A DNA stretch of 26,862 bases from Betaproteobacteria bacterium (GTDB lineage Bacteria > Pseudomonadota > Gammaproteobacteria > Burkholderiales > SG8-39), in assembly GCA_004298295.1 (NCBI GenBank), contig SCUH01000156.1:1-26862 (forward strand), read 5' to 3'. The position numbers were made by a program, and so were the translations under genes. Shown here in pieces: positions 17,395-22,849 of this stretch (its first letter is position 1; each line of letters opens with the position of its first letter). Under the pieces are notes generated by a model. It worked only from the letters and a program-made list of their open reading frames with translations, was not told the origin of the DNA and made no database searches.

Positions 17395-18117
17395 ATGGAC
17401 AGCACCGCCCCGATCCTGGTCGTCGACGACGACGCCGAAATCCGCAACCTGCTCTGCGATTACCTGCGCAAGAACGGCTATCGCGCCACCGCGGTGGCCG
17501 ACGGCAAGGCGATGTGGGCGGCGCTCGGGCGCGGCAAGTACGACCTGATCGTGCTCGACGTGATGCTGCCGGGCGATGACGGGCTCACGCTGTGCCGCCA
17601 GCTCCGGGCCGAGTCCGACACCCCCGTCATCATGCTGACCGCGCGCGGCGAGGAGACCGACCGCATCGTCGGTCTCGAGATCGGCGCCGACGACTACCTG
17701 GCGAAACCCTTCAGTCCGCGGGAGCTGCTGGCGCGCATCAAGAGCGTGCTGCGCCGTTACCGCAGCCTGCCGCGGAACCTGAGGGCCGACGCGGCGCGCC
17801 GCGTGCGTTTCGCCGGCTGGACGCTCGACACGGTCGCGCGCCACCTCGTTTCAGCCGCCGGCGTGGTGACCTCGCTCAGCGGCACGGAGTACCAGCTGCT
17901 GCGCATCCTGCTGAGCCATCCCAACCAGGTGCTGACGCGCGACCAGCTCATGCTGCTCGCCAAGGGCCGCGAGAGCGATCCGCTCGACCGCACGATCGAT
18001 CTGCAGGTGAGCCGCCTGCGCCACCGGCTCGGCGACGATCTTTCGGAGCCGCGCATCATCAAGACCGTGCGCGGGCAGGGCTACGTGCTCGCCGTGCCGG
18101 TCGAAGCGGAGCGCTGA
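17395..18117 (+). CDS. OmpR-family response regulator
   Basis: 240 residues. Receiver domain 1-~120: acidic pocket Asp11-Asp12-Asp13, phospho-acceptor Asp55 in 'LIVLDVMLPGDDG', Thr82 in 'IMLTARGE' and Lys104 in 'YLAKPF'. A winged-helix DNA-binding domain (about 140-235) has 'LSGTEYQLLRILLSHPNQVLTRDQLM' and 'DRTIDLQVSRLRHRLGDD.....IIKTVRGQGYVL'. It is close to OmpR itself in layout. ATG 17395 fits 'APILVVDDD' best; an in-frame start at 17332 adds 21 unlikely residues. The histidine kinase gene overlaps its stop (TGATG). It probably regulates the divergent Spy-like gene. Confidence 0.95.
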   Translation: MDSTAPILVVDDDAEIRNLLCDYLRKNGYRATAVADGKAMWAALGRGKYDLIVLDVMLPGDDGLTLCRQLRAESDTPVIMLTARGEETDRIVGLEIGADDYLAKPFSPRELLARIKSVLRRYRSLPRNLRADAARRVRFAGWTLDTVARHLVSAAGVVTSLSGTEYQLLRILLSHPNQVLTRDQLMLLAKGRESDPLDRTIDLQVSRLRHRLGDDLSEPRIIKTVRGQGYVLAVPVEAER

Positions 18118-19526
18118 TGCGGCTGCTGCCGCAAAGCCTTTTCGGCCGGCTCGTCGTGGTGCTGCTCGGCGGGCTCGTCTTGGCGCAGCTCGCGACGGCG
18201 TACCTCAATCTCGCCGAGCGCGGCGAGCTGCTCTACCGCGCCGGCGGCATGCGCCTCGCGCAGCAGATTGCCGACATCGTCAAGCTGCTCGATTCGCTGC
18301 CGGCGGCGGAGCGCCGCCGGGTCGTGGCCGTGTTCAACGCCCCGCCGCTCGCGGTCTCGCTCGACCGGGCGCCGCTGCGCGAAGACGCAGTCCCCGGAGA
18401 TTCGGATTTCCCGCGCGCGATGTTCGCCACCGTACTGCGCTACGCGCTCGGCGACGAGGCCAAGATCCTGATTGCGCGCCCGCCCGCTGCGCGCGGCGCC
18501 GTGATTCCCGGGGACCGCCCCGTGCCGCCGCACATGCCGATGATGCAGTACCGCAAGTGGGGGCCGGGCGGCTTCGCGGGCGGTGCCGCCTTCATCGTGC
18601 AGATCGCCCTGCGCGACGGCAGCCGGGCGACGTTCGATTCCCAGCTTTCGCCGCAGGACGCGGCGGTGCCGTGGCGCGTTGGGTTGACGCTGCTCGTGCT
18701 GCTCGGCACGGTGATCGTGCTGTCGCTGATCGCGGTGCGCTGGGTCACGGGACCGCTGTCGGTGCTCGCCACGGCTGCCGAGGGGCTGGGCGAGAACATC
18801 CATCACCCGCCGCTCGCCGAAACCGGGCCGGCGGAAGTGCAGCGGGCCGCGAGAGCCTTCAACACCATGCAGCAGCGGCTGGCGCGCTTCATTTCGGATC
18901 GCACGCGCCTCCTGACCGCGATGTCGCACGACCTGAAGACACCGATCACCCGCATGCGCCTGCGCGCCGAAGCACTCGACGACGAGGCGCTGCGCGGCAA
19001 GTTCGTGCGCGATCTCGAGGAAATGGAAAGCATGGTGACGCAGACGCTCGAATTCATGCGCGACACCAGCGCCGCCGAAGCCGTGCAGCGCATCGATGTC
19101 ATGGCGCTGCTCGAAAGCCTGAGGAGCGACTACGCGGACATGGGCAAGGCGGTGAGGATCGAGGGCTCGAGCCCGCAGCCCCTGCCCGGCCGGCCGCTCG
19201 CCCTGCGGCGCTGTCTCGGCAACCTGCTCGACAACGCGAATCGCTATGGCGGGCGCGCGACGATCCGGCTCGAGGACAACGCGCGCGAGATCGTCATCCG
19301 GGTGCTCGACGAAGGCCCGGGCATGACGCCGCAGGAGCTGGAAAAAGCCTTTGAACCGTTCTTCCGGGGCGAAGCTTCGCGCAGCCGCGAAACGGGCGGC
19401 ACCGGGCTGGGTCTTGGCATCGCGCGCAATATTGCGCGTGCGCACGGCGGCGAGCTGTTGCTGCAGAACCGCAGCCCCAACGGACTCGAAGCGATTCTGA
19501 CGCTGCCCCGATCGCAAGCGCGCTGA
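18117..19526 (+). CDS. EnvZ-like sensor histidine kinase
   Basis: 469 residues from ATG 18117, overlapping the regulator stop by one base; the frame is open upstream but that is shadow. Membrane helices at about 11-31 and 188-210 enclose a periplasmic sensor region of roughly 155 residues, containing PPHMPMMQ (137-144). HAMP follows (about 211-262), then the H-box MSHDLKTPITRMRL with phospho-acceptor His271, N-box 'LGNLLDNANRYGG', G1 'DEGPGM', F-box 'FEPFFRG' and G2 'GGTGLGLGIA'. It should autophosphorylate and drive the OmpR-type partner. The His/Met cluster in the sensor echoes the Spy-like protein. Confidence 0.95.
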   Translation: MRLLPQSLFGRLVVVLLGGLVLAQLATAYLNLAERGELLYRAGGMRLAQQIADIVKLLDSLPAAERRRVVAVFNAPPLAVSLDRAPLREDAVPGDSDFPRAMFATVLRYALGDEAKILIARPPAARGAVIPGDRPVPPHMPMMQYRKWGPGGFAGGAAFIVQIALRDGSRATFDSQLSPQDAAVPWRVGLTLLVLLGTVIVLSLIAVRWVTGPLSVLATAAEGLGENIHHPPLAETGPAEVQRAARAFNTMQQRLARFISDRTRLLTAMSHDLKTPITRMRLRAEALDDEALRGKFVRDLEEMESMVTQTLEFMRDTSAAEAVQRIDVMALLESLRSDYADMGKAVRIEGSSPQPLPGRPLALRRCLGNLLDNANRYGGRATIRLEDNAREIVIRVLDEGPGMTPQELEKAFEPFFRGEASRSRETGGTGLGLGIARNIARAHGGELLLQNRSPNGLEAILTLPRSQAR

Positions 19527-19550
19527 TCCAACGGGTTGCCGCGCGAGCCC

Positions 19551-19624
19551 TGGAGCGGGTGAAGGGAATCGAACCCTCGTATGCAGCTTGGGAAGCTGCC
19601 GTTCTGCCATTGAACTACACCCGC
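19551..19624 (-). tRNA. tRNA-Gly (anticodon CCC)
   Basis: Minus strand cloverleaf: acceptor arm GCGGGTG / CACCCGC, D-arm with GTTCAATGGCAGAAC, anticodon stem GCAGC / GCTGC with loop TTCCCAA (anticodon CCC at 19592-19590), T-arm GAGGG-TTCGATT-CCCTT, discriminator T and encoded CCA (19553-19551). It closely resembles E. coli glyU, which reads GGG codons. It lies 24 bases from the end of the histidine kinase gene, in the opposite direction. No integrase or direct repeat marks it as an attachment site. Confidence 0.97.
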
Positions 19625-19635
19625 GGCCGCCGCGA

Positions 19636-19641
19636 ATTCTA
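19636..19641 (-). promoter_or_regulatory. Candidate -10 of the tRNA-Gly promoter
   Basis: TAGAAT on the minus strand, 11 bases from the mature tRNA 5' end, predicts a leader of a few bases. A 5-bp hairpin GCTGC-TTT-GCAGC (19651-19663) covers the expected -35 region, and a 7-bp inverted repeat GTGCCGC-TC-GCGGCAC lies at 19677-19692; their roles are unknown. Confidence 0.45.
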
Positions 19642-19873
19642 AGGCACATTGCTGCTTTGCAGCGAATGACTCGCCCGTGCCGCTCGCGGCACAATCGTTG
19701 CGCACCCGTTGACCGAAATCAAGTCGCGCCGGATCCCTGTCGGCGCAAGGCGCAGAAAATTTCCTGCACAACGAGCTGCCAAGAAATGCACCGGGAGTGG
19801 TGTCCTGGCGGCGGTGGCCGGATGTCCGACCCTCAGGACTTTGCGACACGCATCCACGAGGAGGTCAGGGCTT

Positions 19874-20434
19874 ATGGATCAGATCAACGCCGCACCCGAC
19901 TGGATCGGTGCGTACCTCGACTGGACTCAGGGCGAGCAAGGGCCCGCTGCAGCGAATTCCACTGCCGGCGGCCGCTTGGCTGCTCAAGGCAACGATTACT
20001 CGGCCGCCTATCTGGAGTGGCTGGACGCGAGCCTGCCGGCACTGCCGCAGTCTTGGGCGATTCGCGCCACGGTACCCGCACGACGAGCCAGCGACGTCTT
20101 CGGCGGCGCGAGCGGCTTTCACGAGGCGGTGCTGCTGGCGGCGCTGCATACGGAGTCTGACTGCCTGCACCTGTTGCGGCAGGTCCTCGATGGCGGCGCC
20201 CCGAATCGCGGCACGGTCAGGCTCGCCGCGGAAGCGCTGGAGTACGCGCACCGCCTGCTCGACGACGAGCGCTCGGCCTGGCGCGTTCTGAATGCGCTCG
20301 GGCCCAACGGGCGACGGCGCGCCAGCGATGCCTGGCGCACCGGTTTCGATGCCGACTGGCCGCACGCACTTGAAAACGTGGCCGCCGATGTCCAGGCGCT
20401 GACCGGCAAGGTGCTCGCGCTGCACGTGCACTAG
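19874..20434 (+). CDS. Conserved-looking hypothetical protein, not recognised
   Basis: 186 residues from ATG 19874, supported by Shine-Dalgarno AGGAGG (19859-19864). I do not recognise the family. No signal peptide or membrane helix. It is Ala/Leu-rich and probably all-helical: 'DYSAAYLEWLDASLPALP', 'GFHEAVLLAALHTESDCLHLLRQVL', 'GTVRLAAEALEYAHRLLDDERSAW', 'ADVQALTGKVLAL'. Tryptophans are frequent (DWIGAYLDW, AWRVL, DAWRTGF, DWPHAL). Codon third positions are strongly GC as in neighbouring real genes. A different frame just upstream (ATG 19821) encodes a plausible N-terminus MSDPQDFATRIHEEVRAYG, so a frameshift or an overlapping short reading frame is possible. It is convergent with the MliC-like gene. 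Confidence 0.65.
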   Translation: MDQINAAPDWIGAYLDWTQGEQGPAAANSTAGGRLAAQGNDYSAAYLEWLDASLPALPQSWAIRATVPARRASDVFGGASGFHEAVLLAALHTESDCLHLLRQVLDGGAPNRGTVRLAAEALEYAHRLLDDERSAWRVLNALGPNGRRRASDAWRTGFDADWPHALENVAADVQALTGKVLALHVH

Positions 20435-20436
20435 CC

Positions 20437-20453
20437 CCGCGCCGCGGGCGCGG
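20437..20453. terminator. GC-rich hairpin between convergent genes
   Basis: Perfect 7-bp inverted repeat CCGCGCC - GCG - GGCGCGG in the 32-base gap between the stops of the hypothetical gene and the MliC-like gene. There is no T-tract on either side, so it may aid termination or protect 3' ends in both directions rather than act as a full intrinsic terminator. Confidence 0.4.
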
Positions 20454-20466
20454 CGGCACTGAAAGG

Positions 20467-20835
20467 TCAGCCGCCCGCGCTCTTGCAGCCCGTGTACGAG
20501 ATCGTGGGGCCGTCGGCGAGGCTCGCCTCGTTGCCGTTGATCTCGAGCATCGCGCTGCCATTGGTGTAGCGCGTGCCGGCCGGAGCCGCCACCTTGTCGA
20601 GGCGAAACTCGCGCTCGGGGAAGATCACCCAGGCCGACGCGCCGCCGTCCAGATAGCGCAGGTGGAAGCGCTTGCCAGCGTCGCACCGGAATTCGGTGGC
20701 ATTGGCGGGGGCGCGCGAGCGCTCCTGCGCGCCCTCGCCGCCAAACGGCCACAGGTTGACGCTGCTGCAACCCGGCAGGAGCAGCAGCAGGCCGAACAGG
20801 GCGGGCGATGTGCGGCGGACGAAGCGGTTATCCAT
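20467..20835 (-). CDS. MliC-like lipoprotein (C-type lysozyme inhibitor family)
   Basis: 122 residues from ATG 20835, with AGGA nine bases upstream. Lipoprotein signal: positive MDNRFVRR, hydrophobic LFGLLLLL and lipobox LLPGC with Cys23. The mature C-terminal domain follows the MliC pattern: 'TEFRCDAGKRFHLRYLDGGASAWVIF', 'GTRYTNGSAMLEINGNEASLADG' and a final Cys in 'SYTGCKSAGG', giving the usual paired cysteines. MliC proteins sit in the outer membrane facing the periplasm and inhibit animal-type lysozyme. The linker 'NLWPFGGEGAQERSRAPAN' is short. An in-frame start at 20925 would place 30 residues before the signal peptide and is rejected. Confidence 0.82.
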   Translation of the reverse strand: MDNRFVRRTSPALFGLLLLLPGCSSVNLWPFGGEGAQERSRAPANATEFRCDAGKRFHLRYLDGGASAWVIFPEREFRLDKVAAPAGTRYTNGSAMLEINGNEASLADGPTISYTGCKSAGG

Positions 20836-20876
20836 TCGATCGAATCCTGTTGTGCGACGTGCCGATATTGGCGCCA

Positions 20877-20896
20877 GCGAGTGTAGCAACACTCGC
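20877..20896. promoter_or_regulatory. Perfect 8-bp inverted repeat upstream of the MliC-like gene
   Basis: GCGAGTGT - AGCA - ACACTCGC, 41 bases upstream of the MliC-like ATG. With an 8-bp perfect match and a 4-base centre it could be an operator for a dimeric regulator or, in RNA, a stable leader hairpin. TTGCTA within it on the minus strand is a weak -35-like element. Confidence 0.5.
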
Positions 20897-21080
20897 CTCG
20901 GGATGACGGGATGAGGCCTGTGCACGATCGCCCATCGTCCTGATGCCCTGGAGAAACGCGGCGCCGACCGCCATTGTTATGCGCAACGTTCTCATTTCAT
21001 TGCAGAAACTGACGCTGAATTTTTCATCAGCACCAACTTGTACAGCGGCTGTACGGATGGCGTTGGCGAGATTCGAAGCG

Positions 21081-21115
21081 CAATCCACAGACTTATCCAC
21101 CGTTTTTGTGGATAG
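21081..21115. promoter_or_regulatory. Cluster of three DnaA-box-like 9-mers
   Basis: Relative to TTATCCACA: CAATCCACA (21081-21089, 7/9), TTATCCACC (21093-21101, 8/9) and, on the minus strand, CTATCCACA (21115-21107, 8/9). The last two are head-to-head around a five-base gap and make a 7-bp hairpin TATCCAC / GTGGATA. They lie 45-80 bases before thiS. This might be a DnaA-binding regulatory or titration site; there is no dnaA or replication gene in the window. Confidence 0.45.
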
Positions 21116-21147
21116 CTGCCGGTGAGATCGCACCGCCGCAGCCGTTG

Positions 21148-21153
21148 TATGAT
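21148..21153 (+). promoter_or_regulatory. -10-like hexamer adjacent to the thiS start
   Basis: TATGAT (5 of 6) ends seven bases before the thiS ATG, so initiation at the usual distance would fall on the ATG itself. No -35 hexamer is recognisable; no Shine-Dalgarno precedes thiS. Confidence 0.4.
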
Positions 21154-21160
21154 TGTCCGC

Positions 21161-21364
21161 ATGATCCTGGTGACGGTGAACGGCAGCGCGCACCGCTTCG
21201 AGCAGCCGCTCGGGCTGGCGGCGCTGCTCGCCGCGCTCGAGTTGGGCGGCAGGAAGATCGCGGTGGAAAGAAACGGCGAAATCGTGCCGCGGAGCGCGCA
21301 CGGCTCTACACTGGTGCAGGACGGCGACCGGCTCGAAATCGTCGCCGCGGTGGGCGGGGGCTGA
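21161..21364 (+). CDS. thiS: ThiS, sulfur carrier protein for thiazole synthesis
   Basis: 67 residues, the normal size. Ubiquitin-like fold: 'MILVTVNGSAHRFEQPLGLAALLAAL' at the start, 'KIAVERNGEIVPRSAH' in the middle, and the functional C-terminal Gly-Gly (here 'VGGG') that becomes a thiocarboxylate and donates sulfur to ThiG. I chose ATG 21161 because an in-frame upstream start adds 13 residues foreign to the family. It is followed after four bases by thiG. Confidence 0.95.
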   Translation: MILVTVNGSAHRFEQPLGLAALLAALELGGRKIAVERNGEIVPRSAHGSTLVQDGDRLEIVAAVGGG

Positions 21365-21368
21365 AGGC

Positions 21369-22181
21369 GTGAAGCCCGCAGACGCAAAGCTCGTCGTCGC
21401 AGGCAAGGCCTACGCCTCGCGCCTGCTGGTCGGCACGGGCAAGTACCAGGATTTTGCCGCAACGCGTACGGCGATCGATGCCTCCGGCGCGGAGATCGTG
21501 ACAGTCGCGATCCGGCGCACCAATATCGGCCAGGATCGCAAGGCGCCGAGCCTGCTCGAGTACCTGCCGCCCTCGAAGTACACCCTGTTGCCCAACACCG
21601 CGGGCTGCTACAACGCGCAGGACGCGGTGCGCACGCTGCGCCTCGCGCGCGAACTGCTCGACGGCCACGATTTGGTGAAGCTCGAAGTGCTGGGCGATCC
21701 GCAATCGCTCTACCCGAACATGCCCGAAACGCTGGCAGCGGCCAGGCAGCTCGTCGGCGAAGGCTTCAAGGTGATGGTCTACTGCTCGGACGATCCGATC
21801 CAGGCGAAGATGCTCGAGGACCTGGGGTGCGTAGCGGTGATGCCGCTCGCCTCCCTGATCGGCTCCGGCATGGGCATCCTCAATCCCTGGAACCTGCAGC
21901 TGGTGATCGAGCGCGTGGGCGTGCCCGTGCTGGTGGACGCCGGGGTCGGCACCGCTTCGGACGCGTCGATCGCCATGGAGTTGGGCTGCGATGGCGTGCT
22001 GATGAACACCGCGATCGCCGCAGCCGCTGACCCGGTGCGCATGGCGCGGGCCATGAAACTCGCGGTGCAAGCCGGGCGCGAGGCCTTTCTCGCCGGCCGC
22101 ATGCCGAAGAAGTTCTATGCCGCTTCGCCCTCCTCGCCGGCCGCCGGCACCATCACCCCCTCGCAGCCCAAGGCTGCTTGA
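21369..22181 (+). CDS. thiG: ThiG, thiazole synthase
   Basis: 270 residues from GTG 21369. 'LVVAGKAYASRLLVGTGKYQDF' is the conserved start of the TIM barrel. Lys104 in 'DLVKLEVLGD' is the Schiff-base lysine for deoxyxylulose phosphate. The phosphate-binding end has 'GSGMGILNPWNLQLVIE' and 'VPVLVDAGVGTASDASIAMELGCDGVLMNTAIA'. It combines ThiS thiocarboxylate, dehydroglycine and DXP into the thiazole of thiamine. The last 20 residues are Ser/Pro/Ala-rich and probably disordered. Only thiS and thiG of the pathway are in the window. The stop overlaps the trmB start (TTGA). Confidence 0.97.
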   Translation: MKPADAKLVVAGKAYASRLLVGTGKYQDFAATRTAIDASGAEIVTVAIRRTNIGQDRKAPSLLEYLPPSKYTLLPNTAGCYNAQDAVRTLRLARELLDGHDLVKLEVLGDPQSLYPNMPETLAAARQLVGEGFKVMVYCSDDPIQAKMLEDLGCVAVMPLASLIGSGMGILNPWNLQLVIERVGVPVLVDAGVGTASDASIAMELGCDGVLMNTAIAAAADPVRMARAMKLAVQAGREAFLAGRMPKKFYAASPSSPAAGTITPSQPKAA

Positions 22182-22849
22182 ATAGGCCGATCCGCAGTTA
22201 CGTCCTGCGGCAGGGACGCACTTCAGCGGCGCAGAGACGCGCGCTCGACGCGCTCTCGGAAAAGTACGCGATCACTTTCGCGCCGCAGCCGATCGACGCG
22301 CGCGCAGTCTTCGGGCGAGCCGCGCCGCTGGTGCTCGAGATCGGCTCCGGCATGGGCGAGACCACGGCCGCGATCGCGCGCTCGCAGCCGGAGAGCGACT
22401 TCATCGCGATCGAGGTGCACGGCCCCGGCGTGGGGAGCCTCCTGAATCGCATCGAAGCGGATCGCATCGCCAACCTGCGTGTCATCCGGCACGACGCGGT
22501 CGAAGTGCTGGAACACATGATCGCCGATGCTTCGCTCGCCGGAATTCACCTGTTCTTTCCCGACCCCTGGCCGAAGAAGCGCCACCACAAGCGGCGCCTG
22601 GTGCAACCCGCGTTCACGGCGCTCGCCGCGCGCAAGCTCGCCCCCGGCGGCTACCTGCATGCCGCGACCGACTGGCCCGACTACGCCGCGCAGATGCTCG
22701 CCGTGTTCTCCGCCGAGCCGCTGCTCGCGAACCAGACCGGCGGATACGCGCCGCGGCCGGAGCGCCGACCGCTCACCAAGTTCGAGCGTCGCGGCCTAGG
22801 GCTGGGCCACGCAGTGCACGACCTGCTGTTTCGGCGCCGGCAGGAATAG
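22178..22849 (+). CDS. trmB: TrmB, tRNA (guanine-N7-)-methyltransferase
   Basis: 223 residues. SAM-binding motif EIGSGMGE (54-61), 'FIAIEVHGPGVGSLL' and the TrmB hallmark FPDPWPKKRHHKRRLV (from residue 127), plus C-terminal 'TKFERRGLGLGHAVHDLLF'. It methylates G46 in the variable loop of tRNAs. The start is TTG 22178, overlapping the thiG stop with AAGG (22170-22173) four bases before it; no ATG or GTG exists before the conserved 'IRSYVLRQGR', so a TTG start is required. The 3' end overlaps the end of the convergent hemW gene by 54 bases. Confidence 0.95.
   Translation: MNRPIRSYVLRQGRTSAAQRRALDALSEKYAITFAPQPIDARAVFGRAAPLVLEIGSGMGETTAAIARSQPESDFIAIEVHGPGVGSLLNRIEADRIANLRVIRHDAVEVLEHMIADASLAGIHLFFPDPWPKKRHHKRRLVQPAFTALAARKLAPGGYLHAATDWPDYAAQMLAVFSAEPLLANQTGGYAPRPERRPLTKFERRGLGLGHAVHDLLFRRRQE

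Larger units (their letters stand above)
20836..21160. other. Intergenic region between the MliC-like gene and thiS
   Basis: 325 bases with no convincing gene on either strand. It is more AT-rich than its surroundings (especially 20980-21115). It contains the 8-bp inverted repeat at 20877-20896, a second inverted repeat GTACAG-CGG-CTGTAC (21040-21054), a GCTGA/TCAGC pair around a T-run (21014-21031), three DnaA-box-like 9-mers (21081-21115) and a -10-like element next to thiS. No thiamine-pyrophosphate riboswitch core (CTGAGA and ACCTGAT elements) is visible. Confidence 0.6.

Noticed and set aside
19551..19624. tRNA-Gly as an integration site of a mobile island
   Set aside because: No integrase, no repeat of the tRNA 3' end and no cargo-like genes nearby.
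18081..19694. 537-codon minus-strand open frame opposite the histidine kinase
   Set aside because: It passes through the tRNA-Gly gene and mirrors the kinase; shadow frame.
20897..21160. TPP riboswitch upstream of thiS
   Set aside because: The conserved CTGAGA and ACCTGAT core elements are not visible.
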